A stretch of 64,000 nt of DNA from JABDJX01 sp039942715 (GTDB lineage Bacteria > Pseudomonadota > Alphaproteobacteria > Rhodobacterales > Rhodobacteraceae), in assembly GCA_039942715.1 (NCBI GenBank), contig JBDVBY010000004.1, positions 124,001-188,000 on the forward strand, in the 5' to 3' direction. Shown one piece after another: positions 55,162 through 63,948 of this stretch (its first letter is position 1; every line of letters begins with the position of its first letter). A program made the position numbers and the translations under genes. The notes below the pieces were generated by a model. It did not search any database, was not told the DNA's origin, and saw only the letters and a program-made list of their open reading frames with translations.

Positions 55162-56037
55162 ATGGAGTCGATTAACTATCACCACCTGCGGTATTTCCGT
55201 GAAGTTGCAAGCGAAGGGCATCTTGGGCGCACCGCCGAGCGCTTGAATGTCTCGCAGTCCGCGATCTCTATTCAAATCAAACAGTTAGAAGATCGCATAG
55301 GCCAAAGCCTGTTTGACCGGGTTGGACGGACACTGGTTTTGACCGAGGCTGGACGCATTGCTTTGGACTATGCGGACCGGATTTTTACGGCAGGCGATGA
55401 ATTGCTCTCGACGTTGAACGAGACCACCGCTGTTTCGCGCCCCTTACGGGTTGGCGCGCTTTCAACTTTGTCGCGCAACTTTCAACTGCAGTTCCTGCGC
55501 CCACTGATCGAAAGCCCGACCTATGGGATCGCCTTAAGGTCCGGCAACATGGCCTCGATGATCGAAGACTTAACTACGCAGGCTTTGGACGTCGTTCTGG
55601 CAACAGAAATCCCACACGATCAAAGTGGCGTAGCGTTTGCGGCCCAGAAAATCTCGGAGAACACTGTCGGGCTACATGGTCAATCCAAGTTTCTGACGCA
55701 CGCGACGCTGGGCGATCTTTTGCAAGCCGCCCCTTTGATCCTGCCAAGCGCAAGTGTCATTCGCGCCGAGTTTGAAAACCTTGTCGCCAAGCTAGAGGTT
55801 CAGCCGCAGGTGGTTGCGACGGTGGACGATATGGCAATGGTGCGTCTGCTGGCACGCGAAGGAGTCGGCGTGGCCCTTGCGCCCGCTGTCGTGCTTGCTG
55901 ATGAAATCGCGAACGGGTCAGTTGTGACCGCCCCGTTCGAGCTGGGATTTGCCGAGCCGTTCTATGCGATCACACTCCCACGGCGGTTTCCACACCCTGC
56001 ACTTTCTGGCCTTCTAGACAGGAGAAACGAATGCTGA
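55162..56037 (+). CDS. LysR-family regulator (NhaR-like)
   Basis: 291 residues. Helix-turn-helix AERLNVSQSAISIQIKQLE (about 26-44) and the NhaR-like N-terminus MESINYHHLRYFREVASEG, then an effector domain to about 280. No Shine-Dalgarno is visible before the ATG; the 96-bp gap to sbtA ends in about 50 bp of very A/T-rich DNA, likely the shared promoter. By position it should control the SbtA-like transporter. Confidence 0.92.
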   Translation: MESINYHHLRYFREVASEGHLGRTAERLNVSQSAISIQIKQLEDRIGQSLFDRVGRTLVLTEAGRIALDYADRIFTAGDELLSTLNETTAVSRPLRVGALSTLSRNFQLQFLRPLIESPTYGIALRSGNMASMIEDLTTQALDVVLATEIPHDQSGVAFAAQKISENTVGLHGQSKFLTHATLGDLLQAAPLILPSASVIRAEFENLVAKLEVQPQVVATVDDMAMVRLLAREGVGVALAPAVVLADEIANGSVVTAPFELGFAEPFYAITLPRRFPHPALSGLLDRRNEC

Positions 56038-56471
56038 CGATATACCTTTTCGCGGCTGTGGCCATTGGGGCCGCCTTTGCTGCTCAGCCCGGCATAAACG
56101 GCGCTGCTGCTAAGATACTTGGTTCGCCTTTCCCGGCGACCGTGCTGTCTGTGGCAATTACACTGTTTGCGAGCATCCTCATTATGGTGTGGGGGCGCAC
56201 GATGCCGTCGTGGGAGACGTTCACGCAATTGCCGTGGTGGATCGCAATCGGGGGCGTGATAGGGGTTCTTGTCGTTGCTGGTGGCGCCACGATTGTGCCA
56301 ATCACTGGGGCTGCAGTTTTCTTTGTGTGCTTGATCGCAGGACAACTTGTTGGGTCTGTTTTTCTGGATCACATCGGCGCATTTGGGCTGGCTCAGCAAG
56401 ACGTTTCAATCATGAGAATTCTTGGTGTGCTTCTGACGTTTGGTGGCGTTCTATTGGTGCGCTACGGATAG
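56031..56471 (+). CDS. DMT-family small transporter (DUF606/YdcZ type)
   Basis: 146 residues with about five membrane segments, beginning LTIYLFAAVAIGAAFAAQPGING. DUF606 proteins are half-size relatives of drug/metabolite exporters and usually work as dimers. Starts 7 nt inside the LysR end with GGAG upstream. Its last 62 bp overlap the 3' end of the opposite-strand glycosyltransferase gene. Confidence 0.85.
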   Translation: MLTIYLFAAVAIGAAFAAQPGINGAAAKILGSPFPATVLSVAITLFASILIMVWGRTMPSWETFTQLPWWIAIGGVIGVLVVAGGATIVPITGAAVFFVCLIAGQLVGSVFLDHIGAFGLAQQDVSIMRILGVLLTFGGVLLVRYG

Positions 56472-57390
56472 GTTTTTGCCGTGACACGGATGATCTCACG
56501 GCAAGAGCAACGATGTCCCCGCAGATACGCCGCCAGTTGTTTTCCGCCTTTGTAAGATAGCTGTTTTTGTACCACCGGCCTGCTCTATCACCCATTTCCT
56601 CCAAGCGGTCAGGACGCGACAAAAGCTGTTCAACTTCAGTCGAAAGCCGCGCGCATCTACTTTCAAGAAACAGATCGCTATCTATGACGTCATGCACGCC
56701 AAAACTGCGTTCTGTTACAATCGGTGTGGCTGTGGCGAGTGCGGCTACGAAACGCGGTATTTCCAGATGGTAAGAGCGCACAGCGTGCACATTCAGACAG
56801 ATACGCGAGCGCGCCAATTCGTCCTCAATCACGACATCGGTTGAGGGCGACAGAGAAAAACCAAGCGCTTTGATTTGGTCGCAAACTTTCTCACGACGCG
56901 TGTTCATTTGACCTACAAAACAGACATCATAGGCACGGCGTTCCATTGGCAATATGGTTTCAGCAGGCTTGGCGGCGACGTCAAAGCCAACCACAGGAAC
57001 ATTGATCTGGTGTTGCAAGCGTTTGGTTTGCGGCGGGTAATAGTCGAGCAATACATCAACCAATGGCAGCTTATTGTGCAACATCTGATACTTACGTCGG
57101 ATAGAGCTCCGCGCCGCCCGCCCCGTCAAAAGCGGGTTGCCTAGAAGCGAAACCACCGAAAAATTCAAATAGACATAGGTACAGTTAGGACGCCTTTTGT
57201 ACGGTGAAAAGGTCTCGCCAATTAGAAAGACAATCGAGCCTTCGTCATAGTCGGCATCATCTATTTCCTCACAGATGAACATCGACGCATCCGGGTCGAT
57301 ATGGGCCTTTATCGTTTCATGAATGAAAAGCGCAATGTTGCGCACATGGGAATAACTAATTGAATTTATGATGAAAACGGCGCGCGGCAT
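56410..57390 (-). CDS. Glycosyltransferase, CgeB/GT1-like
   Basis: 326 residues from ATG 57390 (MPRAVFIINSISYSHVRN), with AGGAAAGG upstream. The C-terminal part resembles the CgeB-type group: VCFVGQMNTRR, then LNVHAVRSYHLEIPRFVAALA and TERSFG, a region that binds nucleotide-sugar in related enzymes. Probably adds a sugar to an exopolysaccharide or surface glycan; donor and acceptor unknown. Divergent from the ExoA-like gene; the 230-bp gap holds no gene I can support. Confidence 0.75.
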   Translation of the reverse strand: MPRAVFIINSISYSHVRNIALFIHETIKAHIDPDASMFICEEIDDADYDEGSIVFLIGETFSPYKRRPNCTYVYLNFSVVSLLGNPLLTGRAARSSIRRKYQMLHNKLPLVDVLLDYYPPQTKRLQHQINVPVVGFDVAAKPAETILPMERRAYDVCFVGQMNTRREKVCDQIKALGFSLSPSTDVVIEDELARSRICLNVHAVRSYHLEIPRFVAALATATPIVTERSFGVHDVIDSDLFLESRCARLSTEVEQLLSRPDRLEEMGDRAGRWYKNSYLTKAENNWRRICGDIVALAVRSSVSRQKPIRSAPIERHQTSEAHQEFS

Positions 57391-57620
57391 CTCGCAAACC
57401 TTTCCTGCGCAGCGCCCCCGTCTCTTCAGATCGACCAAGAATTGCGCAATGTCCAGAAAATCTGCGCTTCTACCGGCGAAAACCTGCCTGAATGCTCGAA
57501 GTTCAAACTCCTTGCATTGCGCATGCCCGCAGAATCACGACTGTGGAGGCAGGGCGGGGGCGCCCGCTTTGGCTTTGTCAGCAGAACTGACAGACCATAG
57601 CGCCCAAGTGCGGTGTCGCC

Positions 57621-58628
57621 ATGCTGGACACGTCCAAAACATCACGCCAGACACCTTTGATTGTCATTCCGTGCCTGAATGAGCGGCAGAACATTGGTGT
57701 GCTTTTGAGTTGGCTCTTGCGCGTTCAATCACGTGTTGGGGGCGACGTTACCATCGTGGATGGCGGCAGCTCCGATGGCACATATGAGATCGCCAGGAGC
57801 TTTGCGACAGATCACCCAAACGTCCATATTATTGAAAACCCAGAGCGGCTTCAAAGCGCCGGCATCAACTTGGCCGTTGATCAATTTGGACAAACAGCAA
57901 CGCACCTAATCCGCATAGATGCACATTGCGCATATCCTGAAAATTACTGCGATGTTTTGCTAAAAGAAGCACAGAGTTCGGGGGCCGCCAGCGTTGTCGT
58001 CAGCATGAAAGCAACCGGCGATGCTCCGGTTCAAATGGCAATAGCTGCCACTCAGAATGCACCAGTTGGAAATGGGGGATCAAAGCACCGGTTAAAGCCC
58101 GTCGGGCAGTTTGTAGATCACGGTCATCATGCATTGATCGACATGGAAGCGTTTCGCGCGATTGGCGGTTACGATCCCAGTTTTAGTCACAACGAAGATG
58201 CGGAACTTGATCATCGACTTGATGCTGCGGGCTATAGAATCTGGCTAACAGAACGTCTTGAGGTTTCCTATTTCCCGCGTAAATCCGGACACGCTTTGGC
58301 GCGGCAATACTTTAACTATGGCAAAGGGCGCGCAAGGAATCTGCTCAAGCACCGCATGGCCCCAAAGCTACGGCAAGCCAAAGTCATCGCCATTTTGCCA
58401 CTTGTCGGACTATCAGTCTTTGCTCATGTTTCTATGTTCTTTGCCCTGCCTGTATTGGCTTGGCTGGCATACTGTCTGACGATGGCCTTGGAACGCGTAT
58501 TGGTCGCCCGCGACATCAAACTGATCATGGTGGCACCCATTGCAATGATCATGCACGTTGCCTGGTCGTCAGGATTCTGGTGGCTAATGGTGAAGCCCAG
58601 CCCACGCCAGTGTACGGGTACAGCATGA
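57621..58628 (+). CDS. ExoA-like family 2 glycosyltransferase
   Basis: 335 residues. Family 2 fold with VIPCLNERQNIG at 15-26, metal motif DAH near 98, DGG at 48-50, and the C-terminal membrane segments (about 255-325) seen in ExoA, which adds a glucose to the succinoglycan repeat unit. GYDPSFSHNEDAELDHRL holds the acidic catalytic region (ED). Weak ribosome site. Coupled to the next gene by ATGA overlap. Confidence 0.88.
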   Translation: MLDTSKTSRQTPLIVIPCLNERQNIGVLLSWLLRVQSRVGGDVTIVDGGSSDGTYEIARSFATDHPNVHIIENPERLQSAGINLAVDQFGQTATHLIRIDAHCAYPENYCDVLLKEAQSSGAASVVVSMKATGDAPVQMAIAATQNAPVGNGGSKHRLKPVGQFVDHGHHALIDMEAFRAIGGYDPSFSHNEDAELDHRLDAAGYRIWLTERLEVSYFPRKSGHALARQYFNYGKGRARNLLKHRMAPKLRQAKVIAILPLVGLSVFAHVSMFFALPVLAWLAYCLTMALERVLVARDIKLIMVAPIAMIMHVAWSSGFWWLMVKPSPRQCTGTA

Positions 58629-59560
58629 CAAAGCGATGGACGAACAGCGTTGAGATTTGCGTTTGCACGCACCGTCGCAAGAGTCTTCTTGAGGCGCTCA
58701 ATTCGCTGAATGAAGATACCATATCGGCGGACCTGCCCGTATCTATTCTTGTTATAGACAATGACGATGCGCCAACAGCACAGCGTACGACAAATGAATT
58801 CGCGCAAACCTCTGAACTGCCAGTGCGCTATTTGCATTATCCAGGTTCGAATATCTCCATTGCACGAAATGCCGCCCTTGTGAATAGCCACGCGCGCTTT
58901 CTGGCATTTTTGGACGACGATGAAACAGCAGGGCCCAATTGGCTATTTGAACTGATAGAAAAGATATCTGAAACAAGTGCTTCTGTAGTAATTGGACCAG
59001 TCAAAAGTCTTTATGACTCAAATGCAGCGCAATGGATCCGAACGCTTGATACACATTCGACTTACCCTGTGTTTGTCGATGGCGTTATTCAAACGGGATA
59101 CTCCTGCAATGTCATAGTGGATCGGCAGAGCGCTGCTTTGGAGGGCCTTGAGTTTGACCTGAGCCTTGGCCGCAGCGGCGGAGAGGATACAGCCTTTTTT
59201 GCCAACGCTTTTTCGAGGGGTGCTCTCATTGAATATGCGCCAAATGCCGTTGTTTATGAAAAGGTTTTAGCTGAGCGCGCTCAATTTTCTTGGCTTGCGA
59301 AAAGACGTTTCCGCATGGGGCAAACACATGGCAAAATCATACGGAAGAGTACAGGAACAATACAACAAATCCGTAGTTTTCTGACCGCCATGTCAAAGGT
59401 CGCTTATTGCGCAACCATCGCCATTATCGCAGCTTTCTTGCCCGCAAAGCGCAATCAGGCCTGCCTGCGCGGCGCGCTGCACGCAGGTACGGCGAGCGCG
59501 TTCTTAGGAGTGCGCCACATCGAACTCTACAAAACCAAAACAGCAAGGACATCACAGTGA
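58625..59560 (+). CDS. ExoM-like family 2 glycosyltransferase
   Basis: 311 residues from ATG 58625 (MTKRWTNSVEICVCTHRR). ICVCTHRRKSL and AFLDDDET (the DDD metal site, about 96-103) are as in ExoM, a glucosyltransferase of succinoglycan assembly; RSGGEDTAFFANA (about 186) is the catalytic-base region. A hydrophobic C-terminal segment follows at about 255-275. Coupled to both neighbours by 4-nt overlaps. Confidence 0.88.
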   Translation: MTKRWTNSVEICVCTHRRKSLLEALNSLNEDTISADLPVSILVIDNDDAPTAQRTTNEFAQTSELPVRYLHYPGSNISIARNAALVNSHARFLAFLDDDETAGPNWLFELIEKISETSASVVIGPVKSLYDSNAAQWIRTLDTHSTYPVFVDGVIQTGYSCNVIVDRQSAALEGLEFDLSLGRSGGEDTAFFANAFSRGALIEYAPNAVVYEKVLAERAQFSWLAKRRFRMGQTHGKIIRKSTGTIQQIRSFLTAMSKVAYCATIAIIAAFLPAKRNQACLRGALHAGTASAFLGVRHIELYKTKTARTSQ

Positions 59561-61482
59561 AGGAAATCGTTCATTTCCCCGGCAAAGTGACGCAGTTGAA
59601 TGAAACCGCAGACCGCACCAATTCACCTGATGTGGGCGCCATTGACGTATTCCTTATTCTCAAGCGTCAGAAATGGCCTCTGGTTATCGGCGCATTATTT
59701 GGAATGATACTTGGAATAGCACACTATGCCACAAGTCCAAAAGTATATTATGCCGCCTCTACTATTTTGGTGAGTGAACAAACCAATTCGTCTCAGGAAT
59801 TGAATGCGAGTTTTCCTGCACTAAGAGACGAAACAGCAGTGCTAAATGAAATGCAAGTTTTGCGATCTTTACTATTGGCCGAGCGTGTTGTTGAAAAGCT
59901 CGCACTCCATGAGAATGCGGCGTTTCTGACACCACCAATGTCCATGGCCCGTCAGGCGTTTACCAATCTCAAGGATGGAATCAAAGGCTGGCTTCCGTTT
60001 TTGGACACCACACTATTAAACAGCGGGCCAGTATCAGACGCAGATCGTGTCCGCAGTGCGGCTTTGATCCTGCAGCGTGACATCGGCCTGTTGCGGGTTG
60101 GACGAACGTTTACGATCGAGATCAGTGCCGTGCTAAGTGATCCGGTGCTCGCGACAGAAATCGTCAACACCTACTCTGATGTGTACCTTGAAGACCGCCA
60201 GATTTCGAATTTGGCCGCAGCTGATCGTAGCGTCACGTGGTTGCGCACACAAATTGAGGAAGTACGCAAAAGTGCCAATGTCGCTGCTGCCGCAGCAGAA
60301 GCTTTTCGTACTGAAAATGGCGCGTCAAACAACCAGGTGTTGCGTCAGCTAGAACAACGCGCCGCGACGTTGAATGATCTTCATGCTGTTTTGCTATCAA
60401 GACTAGAACTGGTTGCGGTAGAGGGTTCCTTTCCGGCAACCAATGGCCGTCTTTTAAGTTCTGCAAGCATTCCAATTGATCCCGCACTACCAAAGGCGTG
60501 GCGGCTTTTGGCAATTGGGATTGTGATTGGTTTGACGCTTGGGCTTATGGCAGCGGTCTGGCGCGAGATGCACGAAACCGGGTGTCGTTCGGGTGACGAT
60601 ATTCTGAGACATTCCGGTCTACCATTCTTGGGCTACCTTCCGCGGTATCAACACAAAAAACTGCAAAGCTTGTCCGCGCGAATGCTTCGCTCTTCTGCAA
60701 AACTTTCTCGTCCTTTTGCGCTTTGGCTGCAGCCACAATTGCGCGTGGATAGCAACGGCAGCGAAGACACCGTTCCGCTTTCCGGATGCGCGCCGTCCTA
60801 CCTGCTGCCCATCATCAGCCCGGATGCGCGCTATTGTGAGACGATCAAAAACGTGCTCGCCACCGTCCCTTTGATCATCCATGGAACAGGCTGTCAGGTC
60901 ATCGCTATGGGTAGCCTGAATCAAGGCGACGGACGTTCGACTGTTTGTGCGAACATTGCTCAAACAGCCGCGATGGAGGGGAAACGCGTTCTGCTGATCG
61001 ATGCCGAATTGTCGAACCCTGAACTGAGCCGAAACTTTGGTTTTGACAACGAAGCCGGCCTTCACGACGTGCTTGAAGGTCGAATTAGCTTAGACGATGC
61101 GACCTTTCACTTAGCTGAAACCGGACTTCGGATTTTGCCCGGGCGCGTTAACGTACAAGGGCGACCCGCCACGGGGCTCAGCAAACTGCCGCGCGTGATC
61201 GAACAGGCACGTGCACACTACGATCTGATCGTCATTGATTTGCAGCCAGTTGGTGTTTCGTCCTCTTTAAAGACAGTGCTTCCCTTAGTTGATGGCATCG
61301 TTTGGGTTGCGGATTGGGGGCGGACATCGAAACAAGGCATCCTGCAATTCACACAAAGCGAGCCTCAGGTTTGCGCGAAAGCGCTTGGTGTAGTCCTTAA
61401 CCGGACGGTGACACACAAACTGCCGCACTTTGGCGTTGCGGACGCCGGTGTTATTCGCAAAAGAGACCATGGGTTCGCCTGA
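59557..61482 (+). CDS. ExoP/Wzz-type polysaccharide co-polymerase with altered P-loop
   Basis: 641 residues from GTG 59557, overlapping the preceding TGA. Wzz domain with membrane segments at about 43-63 and 315-335 flanking a coiled periplasmic region, then a BY-kinase-like domain (about 440-640). Walker A reads MGSLNQGDGRSTVCAN, with Arg for the essential Lys; Walker A' is VLLIDAELSNP and Walker B YDLIVIDLQ. No tyrosine cluster at the C-terminus. Likely controls chain length; kinase activity doubtful. Confidence 0.9.
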   Translation: MKEIVHFPGKVTQLNETADRTNSPDVGAIDVFLILKRQKWPLVIGALFGMILGIAHYATSPKVYYAASTILVSEQTNSSQELNASFPALRDETAVLNEMQVLRSLLLAERVVEKLALHENAAFLTPPMSMARQAFTNLKDGIKGWLPFLDTTLLNSGPVSDADRVRSAALILQRDIGLLRVGRTFTIEISAVLSDPVLATEIVNTYSDVYLEDRQISNLAAADRSVTWLRTQIEEVRKSANVAAAAAEAFRTENGASNNQVLRQLEQRAATLNDLHAVLLSRLELVAVEGSFPATNGRLLSSASIPIDPALPKAWRLLAIGIVIGLTLGLMAAVWREMHETGCRSGDDILRHSGLPFLGYLPRYQHKKLQSLSARMLRSSAKLSRPFALWLQPQLRVDSNGSEDTVPLSGCAPSYLLPIISPDARYCETIKNVLATVPLIIHGTGCQVIAMGSLNQGDGRSTVCANIAQTAAMEGKRVLLIDAELSNPELSRNFGFDNEAGLHDVLEGRISLDDATFHLAETGLRILPGRVNVQGRPATGLSKLPRVIEQARAHYDLIVIDLQPVGVSSSLKTVLPLVDGIVWVADWGRTSKQGILQFTQSEPQVCAKALGVVLNRTVTHKLPHFGVADAGVIRKRDHGFA

Positions 61483-61625
61483 TTGACCGCCTTGCCCTAT
61501 ATCTCGCGACACCAAATCGTCCCGCTCAGGCCTTATTGGTTTCGGGGTTATTTACTAACCTTTTCCCAAGCTACGTTGACGATCCCGTCTGATCAGGGGC
61601 AAAGTGCTTGTGAAAAGGTAAAAGA

Positions 61626-61826
61626 ATGCGATTGCCAGTTTTCATTTTTCTCGCGCTTGTCGCGACGTGTTTGGTTGGAGTGATGTCTGCGTTGAGCGGT
61701 TCCAGTCTTTGGGTAAGCTTGGGGCGCGCGATAGTGGCATTCTGCGTTCTTCAAGTCGCGTACTTTGTGTTTTTACTTCTGGCAAGCGGCAAGAAACGCC
61801 AACAGGACACCAACGATCACACCTAA
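61626..61826 (+). CDS. ExoX/SyrA-like small membrane protein
   Basis: 66 residues with two hydrophobic segments (about 4-25 and 31-52) and a basic, Gln/Asp-rich tail. The WVSLGRAIVAFCVLQVAYFV part resembles ExoX/SyrA, short inner-membrane regulators that lower exopolysaccharide production in rhizobia. The location in an exo-like locus supports this. AAAGG-like ribosome site before the ATG. The 143-bp gap after the ExoP gene holds its promoter region. Confidence 0.65.
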   Translation: MRLPVFIFLALVATCLVGVMSALSGSSLWVSLGRAIVAFCVLQVAYFVFLLLASGKKRQQDTNDHT

Positions 61827-61837
61827 TCCACGAGGAT

Positions 61838-63793
61838 TCAGTTTTGGCTTCGGGACAGAAAATCGCGCAAGCCCGGCTCCGGCTTTCCTAAAACGCGGAT
61901 CAGTGCACCTCTTGTTGCCAAGCGCAGAATCTTTGCACGTGACAGAGCTTTGCCGACGCGAAACCTTGCATGAGATTTAACCAATCCAGTGGCGCGCATG
62001 GCGGTCGGATAATTGAAGCGTTTGTCCGCCAGAAAAGCTGCGCGAGTGGCGGAGCCCGCTTTTTTCCAAGACAGTCTTTGCAGTATTTGCACCGATCGCT
62101 TCAACGCCAATTCTCGGCGCAACCAACCAGTGCGCGCTCCAATATCGCGTGTCGTTTTCGATCCGTTTTCAGCCCAAATAGCCGTTGGCTTCATTGCAAC
62201 ATACACTGGTTCAATAATTGCAAAAGTGCGAAGATATTCCTGAAGCGTCGCACTGCACGGCACTTGAATTTCAAGATCGCTTTTTGCATGCCTTGACCAG
62301 AACAGACCACCGTTTGAAACGCCCATGTCCGCCATAACGGCCAGATGAAACGTTTCAGGGGCATAGACGCCTTCAACAAATTTCTCATCAAGAAGCCCCG
62401 CTTCGCCTAAACGGGCATTTTTAGCTCCAAAATTTAATTCGACCAGTTGATTACGCAGAACTACTTGGATGTTTTCACGTTCAATTACACGCATATTTTT
62501 CTCTAAATGCTCTGGCAGTAATTGGTTGTCGTCTTCAAGAACACAGAAATAGGTTGCATCCACCTTATTTTTTCGCGTGAAGCACTGATCAATATTTTTT
62601 GATGCGCGAAGGTTATTTGAATTTACGTTGTAGTGAATGCGTGGATCAGCCAACCCAATCACAACCTCTTCGCCCGAACGCCCCAAATCATCATCGAAAA
62701 CATCGCAAACCCAATTGGTCACCGTTTGAGCCTGTAAACTCTCTAAGGCACGTCGCAACTCAGTTGGGCGTCGGAAGGTTGGAACGCGAACATGCACTTT
62801 TGGTGCGCCTGCGTTCTTTGACGGCAATGCGAATTCCGGTAATTCCTCTACCTCTATCGTTCGGCTTTCAGACCGGTGTGGCAGAATTTTCCGCGCGACG
62901 ATCTTGCCAATTTCCATCACCACACCAAAGTTTCGAGATACTAAAAATACGGCCTTAACCAACTGTTTTGACTTTATTTGCAAAACAACAGTCTCAAGCG
63001 TCATGCGGTCCTTTAATCGCTCAAGACGCTGCTTGATAAGCCTTTCATATTGCGGGGCCTGCATCTGAATGTCTGCTAGAGCATTGATCATACTTTCAAC
63101 GTCTTTGGGTGAAAGGCGATGCGAAATTGAACCCTCGCGGCGTCGATAATAATAGAGCGCGTCTGGCACAAGAGTGATTGCGTTTCCCGCCAAAGCCAAT
63201 CGTAAGAGAAGGTCAAAATCTTCGCCAATCCTAAGATCACTTCGATATCGAATATTTTCGAGCGCGTTGCGTCGAATGATTGGTTTTAGATACCCAAAAC
63301 AGTTTTCTGCGTTGGAAAACTTTTGTGATAGAAGCGTCGCTGCGTCGAGAAAAGAAACCTCTTCCAAATCGGCATGTTGCAGAAGACTTTTCCCGGATGT
63401 CTTCTCTACGCTTCCAAAGAAAAATTGATCGTCGGCAATTACAGATGCACTCCACTTTTCTGCAACGTCCAATAGATAGTGAAACCGATCTACATGCATT
63501 AGGTCATCGGCATCGACTACTGCGACCCAAGTGCCATTGGATTGGTCCAATGCGCGGTTTCGCGTCTCTGCTGGTCCTGTATTTTTTTCAGACGTCACCA
63601 CCCGCAAACGTTCATCGTCAATCGTGGATAGGATCGCAAGGCTGTCGTCGGTCGAGCAATCGTCAGAGACGATCAATTCTAAATCAGCCATGCTTTGCCG
63701 CAACACAGAATTGACCGCTTCGCGAAGATGCGCAGAACCGTTGTAGTTTGCCATGATCACAGAAAGTCGTGGTTTTTTTGGTCGCATTATCAT
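61838..63793 (-). CDS. Two-domain family 2 glycosyltransferase
   Basis: 651 residues from ATG 63793 (MIMRPKKPRLSVIMANYNGS), with GAGG upstream. Domain 1 (about 9-230, ExoO-like) has VIMANYNGS, SDDCSTDD and VVDADDLMH. Domain 2 (about 335-560) starts VHVRVPTFRRP and has VLEDDNQLLP as its metal site. Both look catalytically complete, so one protein may add two sugars. Convergent with the ExoX-like gene, 11 nt apart. The first 155 bp upstream contain no gene. Confidence 0.85.
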   Translation of the reverse strand: MIMRPKKPRLSVIMANYNGSAHLREAVNSVLRQSMADLELIVSDDCSTDDSLAILSTIDDERLRVVTSEKNTGPAETRNRALDQSNGTWVAVVDADDLMHVDRFHYLLDVAEKWSASVIADDQFFFGSVEKTSGKSLLQHADLEEVSFLDAATLLSQKFSNAENCFGYLKPIIRRNALENIRYRSDLRIGEDFDLLLRLALAGNAITLVPDALYYYRRREGSISHRLSPKDVESMINALADIQMQAPQYERLIKQRLERLKDRMTLETVVLQIKSKQLVKAVFLVSRNFGVVMEIGKIVARKILPHRSESRTIEVEELPEFALPSKNAGAPKVHVRVPTFRRPTELRRALESLQAQTVTNWVCDVFDDDLGRSGEEVVIGLADPRIHYNVNSNNLRASKNIDQCFTRKNKVDATYFCVLEDDNQLLPEHLEKNMRVIERENIQVVLRNQLVELNFGAKNARLGEAGLLDEKFVEGVYAPETFHLAVMADMGVSNGGLFWSRHAKSDLEIQVPCSATLQEYLRTFAIIEPVYVAMKPTAIWAENGSKTTRDIGARTGWLRRELALKRSVQILQRLSWKKAGSATRAAFLADKRFNYPTAMRATGLVKSHARFRVGKALSRAKILRLATRGALIRVLGKPEPGLRDFLSRSQN

Positions 63794-63948
63794 TGCCAAC
63801 CTCTTGTCTTTAAAGCGCGCGGGAAACCGCTGCTTCTAGGGTTTGTCGGGGGCATTGCCACGATTAGGGCACAATTCGAGGGAAGAGTGTTTATAGTTGG
63901 CTGGAACCGCGGACTTTCGACAATGAACACCCCAAATGGAGAGCTGGC

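Noticed and set aside
53927..56580. 16-bp identity TTTTGTACCACCGGCC at 53927 and 56565 as a repeat
   Set aside because: One copy is in a terminator hairpin and the other is inside a coding region. A single 16-bp match in 64 kb is near chance expectation.
57391..57620. Small plus-strand frame (from 57368) in the gap between two glycosyltransferase genes
   Set aside because: It begins inside the opposite gene and ends inside the ExoA-like gene in another frame; no ribosome site and no family resemblance.
61483..61683. 66-codon frame directly after the ExoP-like gene
   Set aside because: Overlaps the start of the better-supported ExoX-like gene in another frame and lacks a hydrophobic or conserved pattern.
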